Positions 18,418 through 27,646 of a DNA stretch of 64,000 nt are shown piece by piece. The first letter of the stretch is position 1. The number at the start of each line of letters is the position of its first letter. Source of the DNA: F23-B02 sp963613665 (GTDB lineage: Bacteria; Bacillota; Clostridia; Oscillospirales; Oscillospiraceae); NCBI GenBank assembly GCA_963613665.1, contig CAVEAL010000007.1:26206-90205 (forward strand), written 5' to 3'. Position numbers and translations under genes: made by a program. The notes beneath the pieces were generated by a model. It saw only the letters and a list, made by a program, of their open reading frames with translations. It ran no database searches and was not told the DNA's origin.

Positions 18418-19495
18418 AAGCGTTGATGTAGAACTCCTGTAGTTTTACGGCTTCGGCGGTGATATCGAAGCCATGAGCGGCGATTTCGGCTCGGCGGTCA
18501 GTGCGAGGCGCTTCTCTCTTTTCGAGAATCTTTGCCGCCCAAATTTCCGGATTCGCCGACAGGGACAGAACATCCACCAAGCTGTCGGTCAGGATGCATT
18601 CAGGCGGAACCTTATCTGAGATCAGGCAGGGCAGACCTGCGGCCTGTGCCTCTACCATCGTCACAGGCAATCCCTCATACAGCGACGGGAACACAAATAC
18701 GTCCATCGCCTGCAACAAATCTGCGACATCGCTGCGGACACCGAGGAAACGGACGTGTTCTGCAATGCCCAGCGCGTGCGTCTTGACCTGCATCTTCGGC
18801 ATATCTTCTCCACCGCCGACCAGCAGAAGGACTGCATTTGGTTCTTTTTTCAACAGTGCGGCAAAGATATCGAGGAGGAACAGGTGGTTCTTCTGCGGAT
18901 TAAACCGGCCAACATGGCCGACGATTAACTCATCTTCGAGACCAAGCTTTTGCCGCATCTCTATGCATTTTACCGGATCATAGGTGTAAGCGGCAGCATC
19001 AATGGCGTTATTGATGATCTGATATGGTGCTCCGCTGAACATCCAATCGCCTGCATCCTTCCCGCAGGCAAAAAGATTTGTAGCATACTGCGGAATGCTG
19101 CGGCGATACCAAAGCTTAATCGGATATTTCAGATTTCTATCCTGATTTGCATTATGACTGTGAGCAATTCGCACCGAGGCATTATGCTGTGCAGCGACCT
19201 TCAGAATCACTGAACTCAAGCAATCCTGATGTACATGAACAACTTTGTACTCCGGGTGTTCATCAAAAAAATGATTCAGAGCAGATAAATAGCTTTTGCT
19301 CCACGGCACTAAGCGCGGCAAGCGATAGATTCTTCCGCTAAGAGATTCAATTTCGTCGTCAAATGCTGCCTGTTCTTGGCGGTGCACCAGGAAATCAAAC
19401 TGCACCTTTTCACGGTCAATGTGGCGGTAGTAATTCATAATCATGGATTCCAAACCGCCACGCTCCATGTGGGTGACAACTTGTAAAACACGCAA
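18401..19495 (-). CDS. Glycosyltransferase family 4 (CapJ/EpsF-like)
   Basis: 364 residues. TTG start at 19495: RVLQVVTHMERGGLESMIMNYYRHIDREKVQFDFLVH, then VRIAHSHNANQD, IVGHVGRFNPQKNHLFLLDIFAALLK and VFVFPSLYEGLPVTMVEAQAAGLPCLISDKVPPEC. The pattern is typical of EpsF/CapJ-type GT4 enzymes in Firmicutes exopolysaccharide loci. No ATG lies close to the conserved start, so TTG is preferred. It begins 7 nt after the EpsG-like gene stop. Confidence 0.9.
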   Translation of the reverse strand: MRVLQVVTHMERGGLESMIMNYYRHIDREKVQFDFLVHRQEQAAFDDEIESLSGRIYRLPRLVPWSKSYLSALNHFFDEHPEYKVVHVHQDCLSSVILKVAAQHNASVRIAHSHNANQDRNLKYPIKLWYRRSIPQYATNLFACGKDAGDWMFSGAPYQIINNAIDAAAYTYDPVKCIEMRQKLGLEDELIVGHVGRFNPQKNHLFLLDIFAALLKKEPNAVLLLVGGGEDMPKMQVKTHALGIAEHVRFLGVRSDVADLLQAMDVFVFPSLYEGLPVTMVEAQAAGLPCLISDKVPPECILTDSLVDVLSLSANPEIWAAKILEKREAPRTDRRAEIAAHGFDITAEAVKLQEFYINAYEQNC

Positions 19496-19502
19496 TTATA
19501 CC

Positions 19503-20615
19503 TCACCTCGGCATTGCTAAATATTCGCTGATCGTGTAGCGGCGGAAATTATCGTCAAACGGAAGATTGATGGCGTGGGCATAGTAAAAATACGCAATAT
19601 AGCAGATGATCATTGCAACTTTAATAACCTTGCGATCCCTACCTTGGATTTTGCTGACCATCCACGGAAGCGACAGCACCTGAAACACCAAGAAGTAGAT
19701 GGCTAGTCGCGCAAAATAATTGGCCGTTCCAAATAGCCCCACAAACATAATTGCTCCATTGAGCATGGACAGGTTCATAAACAGATTCTGTTCTCTTGAA
19801 CTGTCCGCAAATAATTGTTTTCGGTAAATAAATGACAATATGAGCGGGACATTGCAGACCAAAACGCGAAAAATATTAACGCCTGCTTGGTTAAAGCTTT
19901 CAAGTGTATATTCCTCGCCTATCATGGTTGTGATATTGATGATGGTTCCCATTAGGGGCTGCAAAGCCAAGCCAACAGTAATGAATAAAGCGATAAAGAA
20001 GTAAGTCTTCTTTGTCCACGGCTTATAGGTGAATATCGGGACGGATAGAAACATCAATGCGTATGGGTGAATCGTTGCAGCCAACAAAACGCAAAAAACA
20101 TATCTGGCATATTTCTTATCAAGAAAAAAGTGAACAGCCAGAAGGCAAATGGCGACAGCCGCCGTCTGCTTGATAGCAGCACATATAAACGAATACGCAC
20201 CAGTCGCAAATAGCAGAAAAATTGACAGAGGATAATTTTCCGCGTGCTTATGCAAAAAGAACAGGTACAGCCCGACAACAATTACAGCCCAAAACATCAG
20301 GAAATCCTGCGAAATAACCCCTTGCGTTTTAAGCCATGCATTGATAATGCCGAACCCAAAATTCGACCCCAAATCGAGGCGGACGTCTTTCCAATATGTT
20401 GGAAAGACGCTCATTGCCTCATATGCATAGCGGTATGTCTCCGTATCGTTGTACCACTTGCGCAAGCCAACAAATCCTGCCAGCAAGATAAAAATCACGA
20501 TAGCAGGCAGCAACTGCCTATGCATTTTTTGCCCATTCAACGGTCGAATGGTAACATGATCCGCACACCACGCCAGTGCAATCGTTATGAGCATGAGGAT
20601 GACTAACTCTCGCAT
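19503..20615 (-). CDS. EpsG-family polysaccharide polymerase (Wzy-like)
   Basis: 370 residues with about ten hydrophobic helices. FVGLRKWYNDTETYRYAYE, the (R/K)-x4-D-T-x2-Y segment at about residues 45-60, and FGFGIINAWLK are the EpsG signature. ICAAIKQTAAVAICLLAVHFFLDKKYARYVFCVLLAATIHPYALMFL matches the family's RQ and H-x-(S/T/Y) region. It would polymerise flipped repeat units at the outer face. ATG 20615 follows the upstream GT stop by 1 nt. It is the only polymerase-like gene in the operon. Confidence 0.85.
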   Translation of the reverse strand: MRELVILMLITIALAWCADHVTIRPLNGQKMHRQLLPAIVIFILLAGFVGLRKWYNDTETYRYAYEAMSVFPTYWKDVRLDLGSNFGFGIINAWLKTQGVISQDFLMFWAVIVVGLYLFFLHKHAENYPLSIFLLFATGAYSFICAAIKQTAAVAICLLAVHFFLDKKYARYVFCVLLAATIHPYALMFLSVPIFTYKPWTKKTYFFIALFITVGLALQPLMGTIINITTMIGEEYTLESFNQAGVNIFRVLVCNVPLILSFIYRKQLFADSSREQNLFMNLSMLNGAIMFVGLFGTANYFARLAIYFLVFQVLSLPWMVSKIQGRDRKVIKVAMIICYIAYFYYAHAINLPFDDNFRRYTISEYLAMPR

Positions 20616-20616
20616 T

Positions 20617-21732
20617 TCAGATCTCCAAGTGTTTGATCGTCTCCGCCACAACAGCAGTTTTACTGAACTTCTGCTTCATCCGTTCTCTGCCGCAGTAGCC
20701 CATTTCGGCTCGCGAACCCTCTGATAACTCTACAAAACGTCGCATCGCGTCATAGAGCGCGTCCGCATCTTTTGTCGGGCACAGATAGCCGCTGGCACCG
20801 TTCTCCACTGCCTCGCGGCAGCCGGGGATATCACTGGTAATAAGTGGCCGTCCGGAAGCAGCAGCTTCCAGCAGAACATTGGACATGCCCTCGTGGTACG
20901 AAGGCAGTACGATGCAGCTTGCCATTGTGTAAAACGGCTTCATATCCGACTGATAGCCGTGGTACTTGACCACACCGGCCTTTTCCAGTTCATCCATGAC
21001 AGGCTTGTAGGCCTCTTCAAATGAGCCGACAATGTGAAATTCCACACCATCGCCGTATTCCTGCTTCATTCGCTTTGCAGCGGTGAACAGTTCGTCCACG
21101 CCTTTTTCGTGCATGACACGGCCCACAAAAAGAAACCGCACAGGCCCTTCCTGCGGATAAGGCTGGTGGGGATAATCTTCAAGATTGACACCCGCGCCAT
21201 TAAGCACCACGTCGCGCCCTTTCGGCACAACACCAGTGGCAATGAGAGTGTTCCGGTTTCCGGCATTCTCGAAAAATATAACCTTGGCGCTTTTCAGCGC
21301 TGGCTTGTAAAGCGCCAAGACGAATTTTTTCAGCCAGCCGCCGTTTTCAATAGCACTGCCCAATCCAGTGATGTTCACAGCATAGGGAATGTGCGCTATC
21401 CGACAGGCCAAACCGCCGTAGATATTTGGCTTGATGGTGTATGTCAGAACCAAATCCGGCTTGACCTTTTTCAGCATGGCACGGTACTGGTGGAAAAGTT
21501 TGCTGTCGTGAATGGGGTTCATTCCCCGGCGCTCAATAGGCGTGTCAATAAAGCGGCAGCCAAGCCGCACCAGTTCTGGGACAAAATCACCGTCCGGCAG
21601 GGAAATATATACCTCGTGCCCTGCATCCAAAAGCGCCGCAAGCAGGTCTTTCCGAAAGCGGTACAGCCCGACATCGTTGTTGGCAAGCACCAGAATCCGC
21701 TTATTTGATTTTCCTTGCAGGGACTCCGACAT
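20617..21732 (-). CDS. Glycosyltransferase family 4 (PglA/EpsD-like)
   Basis: 371 residues from ATG 21732, preceded by GGAGAG at suitable distance. KRILVLANNDVGLYRFRKDLLAALLDAGHEVYISLPDGDFVPEL and FIDTPIERRGMNPIHDSKLFHQYRAML are typical of PglA/CapM/EpsD-type enzymes. The donor motif is SCIVLPSYHEGMSNVLLEAAASGRPLITSDIPGCREAV (about 280-317). These usually add the second sugar onto the undecaprenyl-PP-linked first sugar. This fits its place next to the initiating transferase and acetyltransferase. Confidence 0.9.
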   Translation of the reverse strand: MSESLQGKSNKRILVLANNDVGLYRFRKDLLAALLDAGHEVYISLPDGDFVPELVRLGCRFIDTPIERRGMNPIHDSKLFHQYRAMLKKVKPDLVLTYTIKPNIYGGLACRIAHIPYAVNITGLGSAIENGGWLKKFVLALYKPALKSAKVIFFENAGNRNTLIATGVVPKGRDVVLNGAGVNLEDYPHQPYPQEGPVRFLFVGRVMHEKGVDELFTAAKRMKQEYGDGVEFHIVGSFEEAYKPVMDELEKAGVVKYHGYQSDMKPFYTMASCIVLPSYHEGMSNVLLEAAASGRPLITSDIPGCREAVENGASGYLCPTKDADALYDAMRRFVELSEGSRAEMGYCGRERMKQKFSKTAVVAETIKHLEI

Positions 21733-22315
21733 AGGTTCCGCTCTCCTTGATATCACGAATTACCACCGTACCCGCGCCAATCATGCAGTGGTCACAAATG
21801 CTTACGTTATTGCTGATGGTCGCACCAATGCCGACCCATGTATGATCTCCGACTAAGGCGGTTCCGCCGAGCTTTGCACCAACGGAAATATGCACAAAAT
21901 CCCCAATACAGTTGTCGTGCTCCACGACCGCCGAGGTATTGATGATGCAATGTGCTCCAATATGGGCAGAGGAATTGATCACCGCATTTGCCATAATGAC
22001 GCTGCCCACACCGATCTGTGTATCCAATGCAGCGATAACCGCAGACGGATGAATTGCCGTGTACCAGCGCACGCCATCAAGCTGACGCGAGATTTTTTCA
22101 CGGACGGTTGAATTACCAATTCCGATTACAAAGGCCGCATCCGGATATCTCGCGTAATCCGCAACTTTGCCCAGCACGGGGATACCGGCAGTTTCAGGTG
22201 GAAGCGGCTCATTGTCATCCAAGAATCCTAGCAGCGTATCGCCGCTTCTGCGGACAATATCCGCTACGACCTTTCCGTGACCGCTGGCTCCAATGACGAT
22301 GACCTGTTCATTCAT
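21701..22315 (-). CDS. NeuD/PglD-like sugar O/N-acetyltransferase
   Basis: 204 residues from ATG 22315. The N-terminal Rossmann part VIVIGASGHGKVVADIVRRSGDTLLGFLDDN binds the sugar nucleotide; from about residue 85 the hexapeptide left-handed helix runs (HPSAVIAALDTQIGVGSVIMANAVINSSAHIGAHCIINTSAVVEHDNCIGDFVHISVGAKLGG). PglD acetylates the 4-amino sugar made by PglE, and here a DegT aminotransferase and a PglC-like transferase lie directly upstream. The PglE-PglC-PglD set suggests a bacillosamine-like first sugar; the PglF dehydratase is not in the window. Confidence 0.88.
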   Translation of the reverse strand: MNEQVIVIGASGHGKVVADIVRRSGDTLLGFLDDNEPLPPETAGIPVLGKVADYARYPDAAFVIGIGNSTVREKISRQLDGVRWYTAIHPSAVIAALDTQIGVGSVIMANAVINSSAHIGAHCIINTSAVVEHDNCIGDFVHISVGAKLGGTALVGDHTWVGIGATISNNVSICDHCMIGAGTVVIRDIKESGTYVGVPARKIK

Positions 22316-22949
22316 GTGATGAAGCCCCCGTTCCCGTAAATGCTTCCATCGTTGCGTTGCCCTCCGCATTGATACCTTTTCGCCTGATAACGCATAAAAA
22401 GGTCTGGAGCAGAATGCTTACATCTTGTTTCAGCGTAATTCCGTTAGAAATATATTGAATGTCATACGCAAACTTCTGTTCCCACGTCAGGTTATTTCTC
22501 CCTTTTACCTGAGCCAGCCCTGTCAGGCCAGGGCGCACATCATGGCGGTGATGCTGCTCTTCCGTATAGAGCGGCAGATACTTCACCAATAACGGTCTTG
22601 GCCCAACAATGCTCATTTTTCCGCGGAAGATATCAAACAGCTCCGGCAATTCGTCTGCACTTGTGGAGCGGAGCCAACGGCCAAAACGTCCCAGCCGCTC
22701 CTCATCCGGCAGCAGTTCACCGTTTTCATCCCGTGCATCGCTCATGCTGCGGAACTTGTGAAGCTTAAAAATCTTCTCGTTCTTTCCCGGACGCTCCTGA
22801 CAGAAGATCACGGGGCTGCCCAGCTTCACGCGCACCAAGATTGCCGTCACGAGAAGTATCGGAGACAGAATAATCAGCGCCATTCCGGAGAGGAAAATGT
22901 CAAGAAATCGCTTGACAAACTTCTCGTAAAATCCAGCCTTGTGCTGCAT
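22308..22949 (-). CDS. Initiating undecaprenyl-phosphate sugar phosphotransferase (PglC/WcaJ family)
   Basis: 213 residues. It starts YEKFVKRFLDIFLSGMALIILSPILLVTAILVRVKLGSPVIFCQERPGKNEKIFKLHKFRSM, which holds the reentrant membrane helix and the conserved KFRSM block. DELPELFDIFRGKMSIVGPRPL and YLPLY, then HDVRPGLTGLAQVKGRNNLTWEQKFAYDIQYI complete the bacterial sugar-transferase fold (about 110-190). It moves a sugar-1-phosphate to undecaprenyl phosphate and starts repeat-unit synthesis. ATG 22949 overlaps the DegT stop by one base (TGATG). Confidence 0.95.
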   Translation of the reverse strand: MQHKAGFYEKFVKRFLDIFLSGMALIILSPILLVTAILVRVKLGSPVIFCQERPGKNEKIFKLHKFRSMSDARDENGELLPDEERLGRFGRWLRSTSADELPELFDIFRGKMSIVGPRPLLVKYLPLYTEEQHHRHDVRPGLTGLAQVKGRNNLTWEQKFAYDIQYISNGITLKQDVSILLQTFLCVIRRKGINAEGNATMEAFTGTGASSHE

Positions 22950-24070
22950 CAGAACATCCCCCGAATGACCTCGCACACGCGGTTAACATCATCCATGCTC
23001 ATCTTCGTATCGCTCGGCAGGCACACGCCGCGGGCAAACAGATCGTCGCACACCGGCTCGTCACTGACGCTGACGAAGGAGCAGTCCGAAAAGACCGGCT
23101 GCAAATTCATGGGTTTCCAGAGATGGCGGCCCTCAATATTGGCTTCATTCAGCCGCGCCAGCATATCGGCAGGTATCACGCCGCAGTCCGCGTCCAGCAG
23201 GGCGACGGACAGCCAGCGGTTCGGCTCGGCGCAGTCCAGCTTCGGCTGCATGGTCAGCGGCAGACCTTTCAGGTTTTCAGAGTAGCGGGCAAAGATCGCC
23301 TGCTTCTGCTGCACGCGCAGGGGCAGCACCTTCATCTGGCCGCGTCCGATACCAGCGGAGATGTTACTCATACGGTAGTTGTAGCCGATTTCCTCGTGCT
23401 GATACCACGGCGCATTCTCGCGGGCCTGCGTTGCCAGCTTCAGGGCATGCTTGGCTTCTTCTTCCGTCCGGCACAGCAGCATACCGCCACCGGAGGTGGT
23501 AATGATTTTGTTGCCGTTGAAGGACAGGCCGCCGAACTCACCAAAGGTGCCGCACTTCTGTCCGTTGTATGTAGAGCCAAGCGCCTCGGCGGCATCCTCA
23601 ATCAGAGGAACATTGTGCTCATGGCAAACAGCAACGATCTCGTCCAGCTTGGCAGGGTTGCCGTACAGATGCACCGCGACCACCGCCTTGGGCGTGCCGT
23701 GAAGCTCGAAGGCACGACGCAGAGCGGCAGGGTCCATATTCCACGTCTCACGCTCGGAGTCGATGAACACCGGCTTCGCGCCGCAGTAGACAACAGGGTT
23801 GGCCGACGCGGAGAAGGTCAAGCTCTGGCAGAACACCGTATCGCCGGGCTTTACACCCACGAGGATCATCGCAAGGTGCAGCGCCGCCGTACCGGCAGAC
23901 AGGGCGACAGGATAGCCCTTACCCATGTAAGCACCCATTGCTTTTTCAAATTCGTTGACATTCTCGCCCAGTGGCGCGATCCAGTTCTTCCGAAATGCGT
24001 CGTTGATGTACTCCAGTTCATAGCCCTCATCCGACATATGCGGGCTGGCCAGCAAAAGTCGTTTATCCAT
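22949..24070 (-). CDS. DegT/DnrJ/EryC1 PLP-dependent sugar aminotransferase (EpsN/PglE-like)
   Basis: 373 residues from ATG 24070; an adjacent in-frame ATG lies at 24073, and AGGAG is 7 nt upstream of the chosen start. DKRLLLASPHMSDEGYELEYINDAFRKNWIAPLGENVNEFE is the PglE/EpsN N-terminus. PLIEDAAEALGS and the PLP lysine in SFNGNKIITTSGGGML (near residue 183) are present, as is GYNYRMSNISAGIGRGQM. The reaction would be amination of a UDP-4-keto-6-deoxy sugar. It overlaps the helicase stop by a few bases, so both are on one transcript. Confidence 0.93.
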   Translation of the reverse strand: MDKRLLLASPHMSDEGYELEYINDAFRKNWIAPLGENVNEFEKAMGAYMGKGYPVALSAGTAALHLAMILVGVKPGDTVFCQSLTFSASANPVVYCGAKPVFIDSERETWNMDPAALRRAFELHGTPKAVVAVHLYGNPAKLDEIVAVCHEHNVPLIEDAAEALGSTYNGQKCGTFGEFGGLSFNGNKIITTSGGGMLLCRTEEEAKHALKLATQARENAPWYQHEEIGYNYRMSNISAGIGRGQMKVLPLRVQQKQAIFARYSENLKGLPLTMQPKLDCAEPNRWLSVALLDADCGVIPADMLARLNEANIEGRHLWKPMNLQPVFSDCSFVSVSDEPVCDDLFARGVCLPSDTKMSMDDVNRVCEVIRGMF

Positions 24071-27000
24071 CATTTGTCTCCTGCCTTCTGGCTCCATATC
24101 ATTCCGATTTTGTTTAGACGTTCCGCTCTCTGCGGGTCAATTTTCTCTCGGCTTCGCCGCTGGGCATGAATCCATTGACCGAGCGGGTAGCCGTCCTGCG
24201 TGGAGTATGTAGCAGCCACGCTTAAATTTCCGTTTTCTTCGTAGTATTTTGAGGCGGCGGCAAAGCCGTTTTTCCAGGCTTGTTCTTTACTGTTGAGCCA
24301 ATTCATACCGATGGCATCCAATGCTTCTATTTGCTCTTGGTTCAGCTTTCCGGTTTTTCTTCGGCCACGCTGCTGTCTCAGCCATTCGTGAAGCTTTTCT
24401 TCGTCCTGATCAGCGAATGATGCAGGATAATATGGCAGCGTATTATGAAGGTCGTAATATGCCTTTGCTTTTGCATACCAGGTGTCCCAATAGGTAAGCG
24501 GATTCCAAACCATGCCTATCGCGTCAAGTTTCTGAATCTGTTCTTCCGTAAGGGCGCTGCGATTTTCGCGTTGCCGTCTTATCCAATAACCCAAGCGAAA
24601 GCCTTCTCCCTCGGAATAGGTTAAAAGTACATCCAGATTACCATGATTCTCGTAATATGCTTTGGCCTGCAAATAGCCGTATTCCCATGAAGTTGTAGAC
24701 AACTCTCTGAAATACAGACCGATTGTTTTCAACTGTTCAATGTGTTCAGGTGTTTGTTCTCCACGGTTGAATCTCTGCCGTTGGCTATCAACCCATGTAG
24801 CGACCTCAAGCTCGATTCCGGGTTTGGCAGAACGCTTCTGCGGGTAAGAGCCATGTTCCTTGTAATAGGCTTTCGCTTTACTGAAATTGATATCCCATGT
24901 GGATTCCTGCGTCCAAACCATGCCCAGCTTTTCCAGCTTTGCAATCTTATCCGCAGACAGCGTACCTTTTCTGTAAGCATCCCGCTGTGCACAGACCCAG
25001 TTCCCAAGCCCATAGCCATCTTCCGTCTTGTATGCTTTCTGCATATCAAGATCGCCGTGCGTTTTCACATAAGCCTTTGCCTGTTCGTAGCTTTGCTGCC
25101 AGCGGTCGATTTTCCAGGGGAAATCAATGGATTCCAGCTTGGCGATTCGTTCTTCATCGAGTTCACCCTTTGCCCGCTTCATGCGCTGCACCGTTGCCCA
25201 GGCACTTAATCGGGTGCCGTGCGCACCGACATAGTCTGCGGGAATGCTGAACCCGCCATAGGTATCCACATAAGAACAAAGATCGTCAAAATTGCCGTTC
25301 CAGATTCGATCCACTTCGGATTCCATTTTTAGCGGCAGGGTTTCTAACAGTTTTCTTTGAGCTTCCGGAATATCCGCCTCATCCCGCATACGCTTTGCCT
25401 GCACAGCGACCCACTTTCCAAGCCAAACGCCGTCTACGACTTCGTTTTGGGAAAGATCAAGCGTTCCGTGTTCATCGTAATATTTTTGAGCTGCGCGGAA
25501 TGAATTCATCCACGGGTCGCCGCAATTCCAGACCATGCCGACAGCGTTCAGCCTATCGACCTTGTCCTGTGGGAGTTTTCCTTTTGCATAGCTGCTTCGC
25601 TGCCGCGCAATCCAGGCGCGCAGGGAGGAACCATTGCTTACCCGGTATTCTCCCGGAACCGAAAGATTGCCGTGTGTCTGATAAAACAGCCTAGCTTCCT
25701 GATACATTGCATCCCATTTTGCGCTGGCACCTGTTTCCCAAATCATGCCGATGGCATCTAAACGCGCAATCTGTTCCGGCGTTGGCGGAGTACCTTTTCC
25801 TTCGCCGCGGCGCAGGGCACGCAGTCTGGAAATCCACGAACCCAGGCGGATTCCATCAGCAGAGGTATAGCCAGATGGAACTCGCAGATTACGGTGTTCT
25901 TTGTAATAATCGCAGGCGGCAAGATAATTTCTCTCCCAGTAGTAATCCAGGACGTCCCAAATCATGCCGATGTTTTCAAGCTGTGCAATGCGTTCCTGAT
26001 TGAGATAGTTAGAATGTGCTCCGGCGCGCTTCCACGAACGCAGATTGCTGAGCCAGCTTCCGAGATGAATTCCTTCAGCCGTGACAAATGAGGTATCCGG
26101 GTTCAGCACGCCGTGCTCGTCATAATACTGTTTGGCTGCATTGAAATTGCGATCCCAATTCAGGTCACGAATGTTATCCCAGACCATGCCGATGGCATCC
26201 AGTTTCTGAATCTGCTCATCCGTAAGAAAGGTTTTGCTTTGCCCTTTGCGGGCTGCACGCTGATTGAATATCCAACTGCCCAGAGAATATCCGTCCGCAG
26301 TTCGATAGCGGCTGGACGGCATCAGATTTCCGTTTTCTTCGTAGTAAGCTTTGGCGTAGCTGTACATGACGTTCCACGGGGCGGAGAGAACATCATTCAG
26401 CTTTCCAAAAAGCTCACGACACTCACGCACCTCGTCTATTACCTGGAACCGTTCATTGACGATTGCCTGGTCTTCTCCAAGGGAACGGTAATAGGTGGTC
26501 GCCACAAGCATTTCCTCTTCAACGGCTCCGATGGAATAGAGGTTTTCGATATTGTTGACAATATCCCAAATTACAGCATTCCCGCGTTTTCCGGCAGCCA
26601 GTGCTCGACCGATCTGCTGCTTGTAGATGATGGGCGACACGGTAGGCCGCAGCAGGATCACACCGCTGACGTTCTCCACATGGATGCCTTCGTTCAGCGC
26701 GTCGATGCAGAACAGCAGCTTGAGATGTTCGGTATCCTCGTCTGCCTTGAAGTCTGCAAAGGACTGACTGGCAGAGGGATCGTCGGAGTACACGGAATAG
26801 ATGTGCGGAGCCTTATCAATGCGGCTGAACCACTCCGGCACCTTGTCCATCATGGTGTCCATATGTTCCTTGTTGGCGCAGAACACGATGTACTTGCCGG
26901 TGCGTTCCGTCATGTGCTTGTCGAAGATGACATCCAGACCGTCCGCCTTTTCCAGCGCACGGCGGAGGGCATCCAGATACCGCTCCGCTTCATCGCGCAC

Positions 27001-27615
27001 GACCTTGCTTTTCGCGCGGCGCACACGGGCTTTGTAGCGCTCCAGGTCCTTCTGATAGGAGAACACGGACAGCACATATTTAGGCGCTGCGAGGATACCA
27101 CGGACGATAGCTTCGCCCAGCGTAATCTCGGAGGCGACGTTGCCATCAAACAGCTCGTCCGCCATGTCGCGCTGGTTGTCCAGATAGCGAATCGCCGTAG
27201 CCGACAGGCCCAGCACAGGTGTCGCGGCATAGGTGGCAAGCAGCTTCTGCACGCCCTGGCCCCACATTTCCGCGCCGCAGCGGTGGAACTCATCGAGGAC
27301 GATGTAGTCCGGCTGAAGCTCCGCGATTTCTTCGTCCGTCATGCCCATCAGCTTGGCATAGGTCAGAAACGTGACATTCTCCGGCTGCCAGCCGTCTGCG
27401 GCAGATTTCAGGTTCTCTAACTGCGTTTCATAGATATAGGCGCTGGGGGAAAGCCAGCAGATGCGGCTTTGGGGATTGTCCTCACAGAGCTTAAATGCAA
27501 TGAAGGATTTGCCCGTGCCGGTGGGGTGAACGACGGCGGCTTTGCCGGTTTCGTTCAGGAGCGAGACGGCGGCTTCATAGGCGATTCGATTGTGCTCAAA
27601 CAGCGCGATAGCCAT
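24070..27615 (-). CDS. DEAD/DEAH-box helicase with eleven C-terminal helicase-associated (HA) repeats
   Basis: 1181 residues. Residues about 1-430 form an SF2 helicase core: Walker A AAVVHPTGTGKSF, DEAH-like YIVLDEFHRCG, LGLSATAIRYLD, GKYIVFCANKEHMDTM, FCIDALNEGIHVENVSGVILLRPT and KQQIGRALAAGKRG. From about residue 440 to the end I count eleven repeats of about 65 residues of the pattern W...Y..AK.YYEE.GNL.....Y...DG..LG.W...QR...RKG.L..E.I.KLD.IGM.W, matching the HA domain. HA-helicases are common in actinobacteria and some Firmicutes; their biology is poorly known. Its place as second gene of a polysaccharide operon, cotranscribed with sugar genes, is unusual. GAAAGGAG precedes the ATG. Confidence 0.9.
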   Translation of the reverse strand: MAIALFEHNRIAYEAAVSLLNETGKAAVVHPTGTGKSFIAFKLCEDNPQSRICWLSPSAYIYETQLENLKSAADGWQPENVTFLTYAKLMGMTDEEIAELQPDYIVLDEFHRCGAEMWGQGVQKLLATYAATPVLGLSATAIRYLDNQRDMADELFDGNVASEITLGEAIVRGILAAPKYVLSVFSYQKDLERYKARVRRAKSKVVRDEAERYLDALRRALEKADGLDVIFDKHMTERTGKYIVFCANKEHMDTMMDKVPEWFSRIDKAPHIYSVYSDDPSASQSFADFKADEDTEHLKLLFCIDALNEGIHVENVSGVILLRPTVSPIIYKQQIGRALAAGKRGNAVIWDIVNNIENLYSIGAVEEEMLVATTYYRSLGEDQAIVNERFQVIDEVRECRELFGKLNDVLSAPWNVMYSYAKAYYEENGNLMPSSRYRTADGYSLGSWIFNQRAARKGQSKTFLTDEQIQKLDAIGMVWDNIRDLNWDRNFNAAKQYYDEHGVLNPDTSFVTAEGIHLGSWLSNLRSWKRAGAHSNYLNQERIAQLENIGMIWDVLDYYWERNYLAACDYYKEHRNLRVPSGYTSADGIRLGSWISRLRALRRGEGKGTPPTPEQIARLDAIGMIWETGASAKWDAMYQEARLFYQTHGNLSVPGEYRVSNGSSLRAWIARQRSSYAKGKLPQDKVDRLNAVGMVWNCGDPWMNSFRAAQKYYDEHGTLDLSQNEVVDGVWLGKWVAVQAKRMRDEADIPEAQRKLLETLPLKMESEVDRIWNGNFDDLCSYVDTYGGFSIPADYVGAHGTRLSAWATVQRMKRAKGELDEERIAKLESIDFPWKIDRWQQSYEQAKAYVKTHGDLDMQKAYKTEDGYGLGNWVCAQRDAYRKGTLSADKIAKLEKLGMVWTQESTWDINFSKAKAYYKEHGSYPQKRSAKPGIELEVATWVDSQRQRFNRGEQTPEHIEQLKTIGLYFRELSTTSWEYGYLQAKAYYENHGNLDVLLTYSEGEGFRLGYWIRRQRENRSALTEEQIQKLDAIGMVWNPLTYWDTWYAKAKAYYDLHNTLPYYPASFADQDEEKLHEWLRQQRGRRKTGKLNQEQIEALDAIGMNWLNSKEQAWKNGFAAASKYYEENGNLSVAATYSTQDGYPLGQWIHAQRRSREKIDPQRAERLNKIGMIWSQKAGDK

Positions 27616-27646
27616 GTGCCGTCTCCTTTCAAAAATGTTCTGCGAA

